Assembly: GCA_963841635.1 (NCBI GenBank)
Contig: CAWJDO010000002.1
Span: 4,216,001-4,280,000, forward strand
Length of the DNA stretch: 64,000 bases
Direction of reading: 5' to 3'
Origin: DASWZN01 sp963841635
GTDB taxonomy: Bacteria; Acidobacteriota; Terriglobia; Bryobacterales; Bryobacteraceae
Below the pieces are notes generated by a model. It made no database searches. It saw only the letters and a program-made list of their open reading frames with translations, and had not been told where the DNA came from. Shown here piece by piece: positions 16,968 through 26,150 of the stretch (position 1 is the stretch's first letter; each line of letters opens with the position of its first letter). The position numbers and the translations under genes are program-made.

Positions 16968-17153
16968 GGAAATGGCCGCAAACCCGGGACTGGCTCGAAT
17001 TTCGCCGCCTTTGCGAAATTCGTGCCTGTCCCACCCCTGGTCTTCTATCAGTCCTACCGCTCGGAATTGGCCGCAAACCCGGACTGGCTCGGTGCCTGTC
17101 CCACCCCTGCTCCTCTGTCACTCATCCTGCTCGAAACTTGCGGTCGCACTACA
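16968..17153. repeat. Two 95-bp-spaced P1 units, second with deleted hairpin centre
   Basis: Unit 1 (16968-17062) is intact. Unit 2 starts exactly 95 bases later but lacks about 25 bases of the palindrome centre, apparently removed between two TCG repeats at the hairpin arms. A degenerate right end (TTGCGGTCGCAC) follows, abutting the stop codon of the next gene. Confidence 0.85.
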
Positions 17154-18275
17154 TCAGGCCCGCAGGAACCAGCTGCGTTTGTACATCGCCCATGCGACAA
17201 CAAAGCAGACCGCGTCGAAACTCAACCCCCACACCGCGGAATCCAGGCCAGGTCCAAACAGCGCCGTGTACCGGGCGAAGAGCGTCCGGTGCAATGGACC
17301 AAGGGCCGAGTCGCCCAACTCCGACAGCATGTAGACGGCGATCGCGTTCGTCCCCAGGATCGTGAACGGGCGTGACCACCACTTCCAGCCCTGCACGTCC
17401 AGCACCCAATAGCAGAATGCGAATACGCTCATCGATACACCCGCCATGAACACCGAGAACGAGCTGGACCAAAGGTTCTTGTTGATCGGCAGCCAGATGT
17501 TGAGAATCGCGCCCGCAATCAGCAGGGCGTTGCCGGCTGTGAACATCCACGCCGTCTTCTCCGCGGCGTCGCGATCCGATCTCAACAGGTAGCCGGCCAT
17601 TACGCCGAAAAGCAATGTTGCCAGGGCCGGAAGGGTGCTTACGATTCCTTCCGGGTCCCATGTCGGCGTGTACAGGAAGCCACGAAGCAACAGCAAGTCC
17701 ACGTATTGCGGGAGAGAGCCGGCCGGACCGTCCAGCACTCCCGCACCCACGCCGGGCACGGGAACCACCTTCACCAGAATCCAATACACCGCCAGCAGTG
17801 CCGCGGTCCAAATTGCGATGGCGCGCCTGCCGCAATAGACGAACAGAGCCGCTCCGAGAAAGTAGCAGACGGCGATGCGCTGGAGGACGCCCGGAATTCG
17901 CAGGTGTTTGAGGTCGAAGTGCGGGAACTCGTAAACCAGCAATCCCAGCGCGAACAGGATCGCCGCGCGCCGCAAAGCGTGGAGCAGCAGCCGGCGGCGG
18001 CTGTCGCCCTTCTCCACGCGCCGCGCAAAGGACAGCGTCATGGCGACGCCGGCGATCCACAGAAAGGAGGGGAAGATCGTATCCGTGAACGTCCAGCCGT
18101 TCCAGGAGGAGTGTTTCAACTGCGCCCACGCCCCGGGCCACCCGCCCGCGGTATTCACCAGGATCATGGCGCCGATCGTCGCACCCCGGAATACGTCCAG
18201 CGAAACCAGCCTGGCTGGCGTCTGGGGCACCTCGGCCGCCTTCACAAGAGTCACGGAAGATCCCCCTGTGCTCAC
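17154..18275 (-). CDS. Membrane acyltransferase, HGSNAT/NagX-like (DUF5009)
   Basis: 373 residues, GTG start at 18275, about ten membrane segments. The N-terminus RLVSLDVFRGATIGAMILVN is the signature of heparan-alpha-glucosaminide N-acetyltransferase-like proteins. Conserved FPSFLWIAGVAMTLS, ILNIWLPINKNLWSSSF and GTNAIAVYMLSE segments follow. Bacterial members acetylate or transport amino sugars across the inner membrane. It stands alone between a P1 repeat and a PEP-CTERM gene. Confidence 0.85.
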   Translation of the reverse strand: MSTGGSSVTLVKAAEVPQTPARLVSLDVFRGATIGAMILVNTAGGWPGAWAQLKHSSWNGWTFTDTIFPSFLWIAGVAMTLSFARRVEKGDSRRRLLLHALRRAAILFALGLLVYEFPHFDLKHLRIPGVLQRIAVCYFLGAALFVYCGRRAIAIWTAALLAVYWILVKVVPVPGVGAGVLDGPAGSLPQYVDLLLLRGFLYTPTWDPEGIVSTLPALATLLFGVMAGYLLRSDRDAAEKTAWMFTAGNALLIAGAILNIWLPINKNLWSSSFSVFMAGVSMSVFAFCYWVLDVQGWKWWSRPFTILGTNAIAVYMLSELGDSALGPLHRTLFARYTALFGPGLDSAVWGLSFDAVCFVVAWAMYKRSWFLRA

Positions 18276-18344
18276 CCTTCGGTCCTCATCACAAGCATAG
18301 TCGTATTCCCGCTGGCCTTAACGTCAGGGACCCGCGACGCCGCG

Positions 18345-18387
18345 CGAGCCGTAGGCTCGGACCACACTGAGCAGAAGGCCGTAGGCC
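18345..18387. repeat. Two short hairpins with GTA loops
   Basis: CGAGCC-GTA-GGCTCG (18345-18359) and GGCC-GTA-GGCC (18377-18387) lie in a 257-base gap with no gene. They resemble short REP-type hairpins. Confidence 0.4.
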
Positions 18388-18500
18388 GCTCGACGCATAC
18401 ATCAGAGTGACCGGCGCCGGTCCGCGACTTGTGTAGCCACCGAGGTACGCCAGGCGATCGGCCGTGCGCTTGCGGGGGAGTTCGCGCGCGGTTGCAGCGT

Positions 18501-18523
18501 CCGGCGGTGGATCGCTCCGCCGG
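18501..18523 (-). terminator. Possible terminator hairpin after the PEP-CTERM gene
   Basis: CCGGCGG (18501-18507) pairs with CCGCCGG (18517-18523), 9-base loop, starting 10 bases beyond the stop. No T-run follows, so this is a weak call. Confidence 0.3.
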
Positions 18524-18532
18524 CAGAGGTTC

Positions 18533-19183
18533 CTAGGAGGTCAACCTGCGGCGAATGCCCATCAGGGCGAGGAGACCAGCCCCCAGGAGTATCACCGTAG
18601 CTGGCTCGGGTACGCCGCTGTCAGGAGCGAATGTGGCCGTGATAGCCCAGTTCGGCTGCAGCCCGGCTGACCATTCGGTGCTGAACAGGTCGCCGAAAGA
18701 CCCGCCATTGTTGTTGTAAGCGAAGCTGCCGCCGGGTATCGTCGAATCCCCCTGAGAGATATAGCTTAGCCCGGACGACTGGTCGTAGTACTCAGACGTG
18801 CTTAGAAATACGATGTAGCTCGCACCGCCGGTGAGCGAGAGCCCGCCGGTAGAAAACGTGAGTTCGGCATTGTCGGTGTTGGCATAGTCGAACGATGGAC
18901 TGGTGAATAGAAGAGTGCCGGCGGTGGAACCCGTCCACGTCGCAACATAAGCACTGACAATCAGGTCGCCGGGAGCAACCGGCCCCGCCATGTAGAACCC
19001 GAAGCTCTGCAGGTTGGTGTCGCCATTGGTGGGGGCCGTGAAGGTTTCCCCATACGTTGCGGTGTTGGGATTGCCAAGCGGATGCCAGTAGGGGCTGTAG
19101 CCGCTGAAGTTGTTGTAAACTGTGCCGGCAAAGCCACTACCTGCAAACAGCAGCACGGCAGCCGACAGGAAAACTGTTCTCAT
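18533..19183 (-). CDS. PEP-CTERM sorting domain protein
   Basis: 216 residues with an N-terminal signal peptide (MRTVFLSAAVLLFAGSGFAG), a beta-rich Ser/Gly/Tyr-rich body, and the sorting tail VPEPATVILLGAGLLALMGI followed by RRR. Such tails direct export and processing by an exosortase and usually accompany exopolysaccharide production. No exosortase gene is in the window. The ATG at 19183 is preferred because GGAG lies 8 bases upstream; the next ATG upstream (19189) is too close to it. Confidence 0.88.
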   Translation of the reverse strand: MRTVFLSAAVLLFAGSGFAGTVYNNFSGYSPYWHPLGNPNTATYGETFTAPTNGDTNLQSFGFYMAGPVAPGDLIVSAYVATWTGSTAGTLLFTSPSFDYANTDNAELTFSTGGLSLTGGASYIVFLSTSEYYDQSSGLSYISQGDSTIPGGSFAYNNNGGSFGDLFSTEWSAGLQPNWAITATFAPDSGVPEPATVILLGAGLLALMGIRRRLTS

Positions 19184-19321
19184 GCACATTTCTCCATCTG
19201 AGATGTAGATATACCATGTTTTCGCCGAGGCATCTGACAGAACTTGCCTTCGATGCCGTGCAGCGGTAACGGTACCCACAGTACTTACGAGGCTCGGCAA
19301 GACGGCGGCGAAACGTGCCGG

Positions 19322-20191
19322 CTACGCGGATCGCCCCTCCATGATCGTATCCACACGGCGGCTCACTTCGCCGAGATACGCTGCGTCGCCGCCCTCCAGT
19401 TCAACTGTGGCAGTACCGCTGTAGCCGACCTCGGCCAACGCCCTGTGCACCTCGATCCAATCGATATCTCCCTCACCGAGCGCCACCCACTCCGTCTTGC
19501 CGTTGCGGTACCGGAAGTCCTTCAGGTGCAGTTTGGCGATACGCTTACCGAGCGTGCGGATCCAGTCCTGCGGGTAGCCGTAGAAGACCACGTTGCCAAC
19601 GTCCATGTAAGCCTTCACCCACACACTCTGAAACTCATCGATATAGCGCGCGTGTTCGAGCGGGCTGAGCAGGAACTTGTTCCATACCTCCTCGATCGCA
19701 ATCACGACCTTCAGCTCTTCGGCCAGCGGCAACAGGGCTCGGATCTGCCGCTGCGACCGCGTCCAGGCGTCCTTATAGTAGCTGTACTTTGGGCCGACAA
19801 CGGCGGGCACCAGCAGCACGGTCTCCGCCCCCCAGAAATGCGCGTTGCGCAGGCTGGTCTCCATGCCCTCCATGCCCTTTCTGACCACCTCCGGATCGGG
19901 CGAGTTCAGCGGGAAGGCCCAGTGAGCCATGTTCATTACGGAATGGATGCGCAACTTCGCTTTCCCGGCCGCCGTCTTGATGGCCTCGGCCTCCTTCGGA
20001 TCGGCGACGGTCTGGCACTCAAGATCGACGAAGCCCGCATCGACCGCAACTCGCATGCGGTCGAGTAGCGGCAGTTTCTCGGGCAGCATCGAGATGAGCA
20101 CGCCCTTGCGAATGGGCAAACGCGCCGCTTTCGCGAACGGGGCCATCAGCGCTGAGGCGGCAGTGGCCGAGACAAATTCTCTCCGAGTCAT
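19322..20191 (-). CDS. Tat-exported TIM-barrel sugar isomerase/epimerase-like protein
   Basis: 289 residues. It starts MTRREFVSATAASALMAPFA, a twin-arginine signal. The barrel contains VAIEEVWNKFL, AYMDVGNV, KLHLKDFR and TVELEGGD, the metal-site segments of xylose isomerase/AP-endonuclease-2-like enzymes. Third gene of an operon with two other Tat-exported proteins (18-base gap to the oxidoreductase upstream). Probably periplasmic carbohydrate transformation. Confidence 0.83.
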   Translation of the reverse strand: MTRREFVSATAASALMAPFAKAARLPIRKGVLISMLPEKLPLLDRMRVAVDAGFVDLECQTVADPKEAEAIKTAAGKAKLRIHSVMNMAHWAFPLNSPDPEVVRKGMEGMETSLRNAHFWGAETVLLVPAVVGPKYSYYKDAWTRSQRQIRALLPLAEELKVVIAIEEVWNKFLLSPLEHARYIDEFQSVWVKAYMDVGNVVFYGYPQDWIRTLGKRIAKLHLKDFRYRNGKTEWVALGEGDIDWIEVHRALAEVGYSGTATVELEGGDAAYLGEVSRRVDTIMEGRSA

Positions 20192-20209
20192 GCGGCACCT
20201 CCTTTCCGC

Positions 20210-21475
20210 TCACGCGAGCTTGTCCAGATCCAGACCCGACTCCCACCTCTCGTGCGACCGCAACAGCTTCTCCCAGGTGACCTCCCGGCCCGTATACATC
20301 GCCGTGCGCCCGAGCATCGCCGTGAGCGCCGATTCCACGCCGGACTCGGCCTGATTGTGAAAATGACCCGAAGCGATGCTGCCAAGGAACGACCGATGCT
20401 TCTCCGCGTCCGCATCGGCGAGATTGTCTTTGAACGTGCCCGTTGTGGAAAAGTCCTTCTGCTGTTTTTGCTCGCTGCCGCTCCAGGTCCAGGTTTCCTC
20501 GCCGACCGTGCCCAAAGGACCGGAGTACGGGGACTGGGCATTGCCGCGCGTGCCGAAGAATCGCTCGTTGACGTCAAACGGACCTTTGCCGAATTGTTTT
20601 GAGCTGAAGCTGACCTGCACGCCGTTGGGGTAAGTGAACACGACGGCGGAGTGCCCGTAGACGTTGCCATTTTCCGAACGGCCCTTGCGTCCGCCCGAGC
20701 CAATGGCCTTTACCGGATGCCCCTGCAATACCCAGTTGCAGATGTCGAGCGCGTGGATGTTCTGCTCGACGATGACATCGCCTGACAGCACGCGGTCGTA
20801 GAGCCAGTTGCGTATGCGCCACTCGGCCGGCGGGGCGTCGTGGTGCCCCGTGTCGAGGAACGGACAGTAGTAATACGCTTCGCCGAAACTGATTTCGCCG
20901 ATGCTGCCGGCGTGTAGGCGCTTCACCAGTTCGACGAACGGTGGAGCCTGCCGGATCTGGAAGCCGACTTCGAGGGTGACGCGGCCCTCGGCCCTGCGGC
21001 CGGTTTCGAGCACCCGCCTGGCGCCCGGCACATCGACCGCCACCGGCTTCTCGCAGTAGGCGTGCTTACCGGCCGCGACCACCCGTTCCAGATGCTCCGG
21101 ATGGAAGTAAGGCGGCGTCGCGATCACGATGGCGTCCACCTGCCCGGAGGCGGCGATCTGTTCGCAGGCGCGCGGTCCACGGAAGATCTGCCCGGGATCG
21201 ATTGGCGCGCCGCCGTGCTTCTCCGCCAGACCGTCGAAATGCCTCTTGGCGCGATCGAGCTGGTCCTGAAAAAGATCGCCCAGCGCCGTCACCCGCGCGC
21301 CCGCGTTCTCCACCATGCTGGCGGCGTCCGCCGTGCCCCTCCCGCCGCACCCCAGTAATCCAACGCGGATCGCCGGGCTGGCCTCCGAACCCCGCACCAG
21401 GCGCGAGCCGGCGACCGCCAGTCCCGCGGCGCCCAGAAATTCGCGCCGGTTCAACCCCGTCGTTTTATTCTCCAC
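20210..21475 (-). CDS. Tat-exported Gfo/Idh/MocA family oxidoreductase
   Basis: 421 residues. The signal NRREFLGAAGLAVAGSRLV is twin-arginine. The Rossmann start RVGLLGCGGRGTADA binds the nicotinamide cofactor, and HAYCEKPVAVDVPGARR holds the catalytic lysine motif EKP. The remainder is the C-terminal alpha/beta domain, with a GDVIVEQNIHALDICNW segment. Members oxidise sugars or sugar acids; exported versions such as glucose-fructose oxidoreductase-like proteins carry the cofactor from the cytoplasm. Middle gene of a three-gene operon, 12 bases after the isomerase-like gene. Confidence 0.9.
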   Translation of the reverse strand: MENKTTGLNRREFLGAAGLAVAGSRLVRGSEASPAIRVGLLGCGGRGTADAASMVENAGARVTALGDLFQDQLDRAKRHFDGLAEKHGGAPIDPGQIFRGPRACEQIAASGQVDAIVIATPPYFHPEHLERVVAAGKHAYCEKPVAVDVPGARRVLETGRRAEGRVTLEVGFQIRQAPPFVELVKRLHAGSIGEISFGEAYYYCPFLDTGHHDAPPAEWRIRNWLYDRVLSGDVIVEQNIHALDICNWVLQGHPVKAIGSGGRKGRSENGNVYGHSAVVFTYPNGVQVSFSSKQFGKGPFDVNERFFGTRGNAQSPYSGPLGTVGEETWTWSGSEQKQQKDFSTTGTFKDNLADADAEKHRSFLGSIASGHFHNQAESGVESALTAMLGRTAMYTGREVTWEKLLRSHERWESGLDLDKLA

Positions 21476-21487
21476 GTGTGTGCTCCC

Positions 21488-22384
21488 TCAACCGATCAGC
21501 TTTTCCAGATACGCCTTGGACGCTCGAATGTCGGCCGCTTGCCCGGGGCCGGAGATCTCCCGCTCAATCGTGATCGGTCCTCGATAACCAGTCTGTTTCA
21601 AGCGCTCAATAAAGCTGGGAAAGTTCACCTTGCCCTGTCCGATCGGCACCTCTTCCCCGAGCTGGTACGGGTCGGTGGGATAACGGCCGTCCTTTGCGTG
21701 AACTCCCATCACCAGGGGACCGAGCGTGTCCAGCGCGTCCACTGGATTGGCTTTGCCGTAAAGGATCAGGTTGGCGGCGTCGAAGTTGACCCCCACGTTG
21801 TCCATCCCGGCGGCTTTGATAACCCGGAGCAGCGCGATCGGCGTCTCTTGCCCGGTCTCGCAGCGGAAAGTCTGGCCGTTCTGTTTGCAGTATGCCGCCA
21901 CTTCGTGCAATGCGTTCACCGCCTCCCCGAACTCCGGAACATTGGGGTCCTCGGGCAGGAAACCGAAATGCCGCTGCACTGCGGGAATCCCTGCCAGCCT
22001 GGCGAAGTCGGAGGCCTGCCGCAAAAGCGCGAGCCGCTCCGCCCGGTACTTGCGGGGCACCAGGCCGATCGTCAGCGGGCCTTCGCGGAAATCGTAGACC
22101 TCGGGACCGGGGCCCACGACAATGAGCGATGTGGGTTCCACGCCCTGCCTGTCGAGCGCCTCGCGCAGACGTTGGGCGGTTGCGGCGTCATAGGAGGAGA
22201 CGTACATCTGACACGTCTCGAACCCCAACTCGCGCACCCGAAGGATGCCGGCGTCGGGATCTTTGCAGTCTGCGACGACGCCTAGCCGCATGGCTCGTGC
22301 CGCCGGCTGCGGCGTCGCTGTTGCCGTCGCCGCGACGGCAAGGTGGATGAATCTTCTGCGGTCCAGCATGGGGAGCGACAACAT
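21488..22384 (-). CDS. Sugar phosphate isomerase/epimerase, exported (first gene of operon)
   Basis: About 298 residues. DRRRFIHLAVAATATA is a Tat-like signal close to the start. The barrel has FRCETGQETP, NVGVNFDAANLILYG, VMGVHAKDGRYP and ITIEREI, the expected metal-site segments. ATG at 22384 is chosen, with GTG at 22390 and ATG at 22369 possible. It leads the operon with the oxidoreductase and the second isomerase-like gene. Together they suggest epimerisation plus oxidation of a sugar in the periplasm. Confidence 0.85.
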   Translation of the reverse strand: MLSLPMLDRRRFIHLAVAATATATPQPAARAMRLGVVADCKDPDAGILRVRELGFETCQMYVSSYDAATAQRLREALDRQGVEPTSLIVVGPGPEVYDFREGPLTIGLVPRKYRAERLALLRQASDFARLAGIPAVQRHFGFLPEDPNVPEFGEAVNALHEVAAYCKQNGQTFRCETGQETPIALLRVIKAAGMDNVGVNFDAANLILYGKANPVDALDTLGPLVMGVHAKDGRYPTDPYQLGEEVPIGQGKVNFPSFIERLKQTGYRGPITIEREISGPGQAADIRASKAYLEKLIG

Positions 22385-22430
22385 ACTCACGGATGCTAAG
22401 GTAAGCGCTTCACGTTGTCAATGTAGCGAA

Positions 22431-22473
22431 GTGGGGCAGGTGTCCACACCTGCAGCGGGTCTCCAGACCCGCC
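22431..22473. repeat. Twin-hairpin repeat, TCCA-loop member
   Basis: GTGGGGC followed by GCAGGTG-TCCA-CACCTGC and then GCGGGTC-TCCA-GACCCGC. Almost identical in layout to 25719-25760, but the first stem is changed on both arms. Non-coding gap before the kinase gene's 3' end. Confidence 0.7.
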
Positions 22474-22512
22474 CCCGCCGCACCATCCCCGGATTTCTTG
22501 CCCACTTCAACC

Positions 22513-22622
22513 CCATCGCAAACCCGGGACTGGCTCGACTTTCCCCGCTTTCGCGAAATTCGTGCCTGTCCCACCTGTGGTCCTCTGTCAGTTAGACTGC
22601 TCGGAATTTGCGGCCCACCACC
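22513..22622. repeat. P1 palindrome copy (partial, left end lost)
   Basis: Contains GCAAACCCGGGACTGGCTCG, the GCGAAATTCGTGCCTGTCCC arm and the GTCCTCTGTCAG segment, then a degraded right end (TTTGCGGCCCACCACC). The stem has several mismatches, so this is an older copy. Confidence 0.7.
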
Positions 22623-22678
22623 AGAGACCTGAGCGATTGGCAGCGCCGCACCTCGCGGATCGGGCGGCGCTAAGACGC

Positions 22679-25653
22679 TCAAACGTTCAATCGCCGCCCG
22701 TGCTCCGCCAACGCCAGAACCAGGTTCTTGCGGCTGATGGGCTTGGACACATAGTCGTCCATCCCCGCATCGAGGCAGCGCTGGCGATCGCTAGCCATGG
22801 CATGAGCGGTCATGGCGAGAATCGGGGTGTGGACGCCGCTGGCCCATTCCTCCTGCCTGATCCGGCGCGTGGCCTCGAAGCCGTCCACGCCAGGCATCTG
22901 CACGTCCATCAAGATGACGTCGAAGGCGCCTTCGTGCCAGCGGTCCAGCGCTTCGGCGCCATTGCCGGCCACGGTCACGCGGTGGCCCATCCGTTCGAGC
23001 ATCGCCACGGCCACGCGTTGGTTGACCGCATTGTCCTCCGCCACCAGAATGTTCAGGACACGCACGGCCCGCCCATCTTCGTCCGTGGTTCGTTCGAGCG
23101 CCGGTTCCTCGTCTGCTTTCCCCAACAGTCTGCGGATGGTCTGCCTCAATTCGGCGGGCTTGACCGGCTTGGCGAGATACGCCTGGATACCCAGTTCGCG
23201 GCATCGTGCCTCACTCCCGGTCCGGTCCGAAGGGGACACCATCAAAACCGTGGCGGGAGTCTTACCGGAGACCGCCGGCATGCATTTCGCTACTTCGAAG
23301 CCGTCCATTGGGGACATTTGCTCGTCGAGGAGAACCAGATCGAAGGGCTGTTCCGTGGCGGCCGAAGTTCCCAGGAGCCGTAGCGCATCCGACCCTGACG
23401 GCGCGGTCTCAACCAGCATGTGCCAGTGCAGCATCGCCTCCTTGAGGACGCCCCGGCTGGCGGCATTGTCGTCGACAATCAGCACCCGGACGCCGCCGAG
23501 TTCGTCGCCCTCCGCGGGGTCGGGAGCCTCTCCCGTTGCCAGGTCCACCGTGAAGTGAAAAGTCGAGCCTGCCCCGGGCGCGCTCTCGACCCACATCCGC
23601 CCGCCCATGAGCTGAACGATGCGCAGGGAGATGGCCAGTCCCAACCCGGTGCCGCCATACTGGCGGGCAGTGGATCGATCGGCCTGTTCGAATGCATCGA
23701 AGATCGCTTGCTGCTTTTCCGGCGCGATACCGATTCCCGTGTCCCGCACCGAAAAGTGCAGCCGTTCGAGCGCCCCGCCGGATTCCTCGCGGCATACGCG
23801 TATCTCTACCTCGCCCCCGGCGGTGAACTTGACCGCGTTCCCGATCAGGTTGACCAGGACCTGGCGCAGCCGCACGGAATCCCCTATCATCCGCGGAGGC
23901 AGTTCCGGATCCACCGAGTAGACCAGTTCGAGGCCCTTGCGATGCGTCAGCACCGCCATGCTCTTCACCGCCTCGCCAACCGTTTCCGCCAGCTCGAACG
24001 GAGCCGGATCGAGGACGATCTTGCCGGCCTCGATCTTGGAGTAATCGAGGATCTCGTTGAGGATCACCAGCAACGAGTCGGCCGAGGAGCGCACCGCGCC
24101 GAGGAACTCGCGCTGTTCGGCGCCCAGTTCGGTCGAGAGCACCAGTTCGGTCATCCCCAGGATGCCGTTCATTGGAGTGCGGATCTCGTGGCTCATGTTG
24201 GCCAGGAGCTCGCTCTTGGCGCAGTTGGCCGCTTCCGCCGCCCGCGTTGCCCGCTCCAGGGCCGCGGTCTGCGCGCGAACGCGCCCGCGCAGGATCGCCA
24301 CCCAGGCCAGCGCCAGGCAGATCGCCAGCAGCATCACACCAAGCGCCGCCAGCGTGTGCCGCAGCGTCCACCACGGCGCGTTGTGGAGCACCTGGACGTC
24401 TTCCGGCGAGCGGAGCAGGACGGTGAAAGCGGCCGGAACCTTGAACCACCATCGAGCGCCGCTGATATTGTGCGCCGTGATGGAGCAGATCCCGGTGAGC
24501 CGCAATCCGGCGCCCGCCCGCAGGCCGGCCAGGCCCGCGCTCCCTCCCGCGGCCGGCAGTTGCGCATTGAAGGTGTATGGTCCGGATTGCATCACCAGCA
24601 CCTGTTGCCCCGAGACCGTGGTCCGGCTCAACAGGCGCGCGTCAATGCGGATGATCTGGTTGCTGAATCTTCCCCCCAGCGCCCGGTCCGCCGAAACCAA
24701 CGGCGCCTCGATCCGGCTTCTTCCGGTGCGCTCGATGACAGCGTCCTCCAGTTCCGGCGTGTACTCTCCCGGCGCCGCATATCCGGCCACGCGAACCCGG
24801 TCCCCTGGCTCCGCCGCCGCGTGCGCGGTCTTGACCAACAACCCCCCACTTTCGTCCTGGATGTAAAGAGAGTTCTCCCGGCGCATGGTGACCACGCCCT
24901 GCACGTCGCGGCGGTGCCCACCTGCGTCGGAGGGCCGGAAACGAAGCAGTTCGGCTATCGAGCGTGGCGCCGACAGGAAGGGATCGACGGCGGGATCGAG
25001 CTGCCCTCCAGCACCATGGCCTGCAGTCGATCGCCTGGAACGGACAGGTGCGCGACCCTGCCGTGCTCGTACAGGTACAGCCCGGTCAGGCCTGAGATCC
25101 AGACTTTCCCGGGCTGCTCTTCCAGGAACCCGGAGATCCAGCTGGTTCCTTCGAGCAGCTGCACCGGGCCGTCTTTCGTGATGGCGTAGATGAAGTTGTC
25201 CGAGCCGAGCAGGACCTGCCGGTCGCTGGTTTCAAACAGAGCGCGGATGTCCCCGCCGGGCAGCTCGCCGGGCCGGCGGTAGTCGGTGAAGGTCCCCCTG
25301 CTGTAGTGCAGAGTGCGCGAGGTGCTGCGGACCAGCAGATCGCCGTCCATGTCCCGGCAGATCGCCTTGATGGGCTCCCGCAGCGGACGGCCGTCCACGA
25401 CAGGTTCGGTCAATACGAAACGGACCCCGTCGAACCGGACCAGGCCGGCCGATGTACGCAGCCACAGATAGCCGTCGTTGCTCTGGAGGATCTGGTAAAC
25501 CGCTTCCCCGGGCAGGCCGTTTTGCGCGGACCAGATATCGTGACCGTATTGGTTGATGGCCCTCCCCGGATCGAGCGCCAAAGCCGTCACACTGGCAAAC
25601 AAGGCGGCGCCGAGGATGTCGCGGGTCTTTTTCACAAGGCAACCCACACTCAT
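22679..25653 (-). CDS. Hybrid sensor histidine kinase with short propeller sensor (frameshifted)
   Basis: About 990 residues across one frameshift near 24995-25015. The first frame, from ATG 25653, gives a signal-like N-terminus and ~4 two-component-regulator propeller repeats (GLPGEAVYQILQSNDGYLWL, then TSAGLVRFDG). The second frame continues with LDPAVDPFLSAPRSIAELLR, an OB-like sensor segment (VQGVVTMRRENSLYIQDESG), one membrane helix, HisKA with NMSHEIRTPMNG (phospho-His), HATPase with NLIGNAVKF, DTGIGI and GTGLGLAI, and two receiver domains with VLIVDDN and VAEDNAVNQ (acceptor Asp in LVLLDEQM and VILMDVQMPG). Normal propeller kinases carry ~14 repeats, so the sensor is short. Membrane-bound signalling; the ligand is unknown. 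Confidence 0.83.
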
Positions 25654-25718
25654 CTATCTTTATCGGCAAGCGTGCAGCTTTCCCTAGTGGTGATCGAGGG
25701 CGGACCGGCCAGAACCCG

Positions 25719-25760
25719 TGGGGCAGGACTCCAGTCCTGCAGCGGGTCTCCAGACCCGCC
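25719..25760. repeat. Twin-hairpin repeat, TCCA-loop member
   Basis: GTGGGGC, then CAGGAC-TCCA-GTCCTG, then GCGGGTC-TCCA-GACCCGC. The second hairpin is identical to that at 22431. The first differs by compensating changes that keep the stem. Confidence 0.7.
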
Positions 25761-25876
25761 TTCGTCCAACTTCCTGAAACGAAGGAAGCCGGACGAGGAC
25801 GTCCGGCGCAGCTTTGGAGAGCCGCCCACTCCGGCTGTCCGCATTCGCGAAAACGAGTGGCATTGGCCTTCACCCC

Positions 25877-26099
25877 GGGCGGGGCTCTATAGGAACTTGC
25901 GGAATTAACCTGACAGACTGAGGACTCCGCTGAAGAACGGTGCCTGGCTCCGCTGTCCCAAGCGACATGTCCGCCTGGTCAACGGGATAGGTCTCGAGCG
26001 CGCGTGGCGAGCGGTGCCTGTCGCCGCTTTTCAGCCCTTTCGTCTCTCGCCGCGGACGCGACGAACTGAATTCCGCAAGTCCCTCTGGAGCCCCGCCCC
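25877..26099. repeat. Inverted-repeat element, family P2
   Basis: Ends are ~30-base inverted repeats: GGGCGGGGCTC...ACTTGCGGAATT at 25877-25906 and the complement at 26069-26099, about 27 matches in 31. The interior has no ORF of note. It looks like a second non-autonomous small element, unrelated in sequence to P1. Confidence 0.6.
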
Positions 26100-26150
26100 G
26101 CGCCCGCGGAACCAGCGACGAAGCAAACGCCGCCGCTCGCCTCGGTCCCA

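Larger units (their letters stand above)
25654..26150. other. 497-base intergenic region made of repeats
   Basis: No gene supported. It holds the twin hairpin at 25719-25760 and a ~223-bp inverted-repeat element at 25877-26099. ORFs predicted here have no recognisable protein features. Confidence 0.6.

Noticed and set aside
23420..25189. 589-residue plus-strand ORF opposite the histidine kinase
   Set aside because: No domain signature; the minus strand has complete HisKA, HATPase and receiver motifs.
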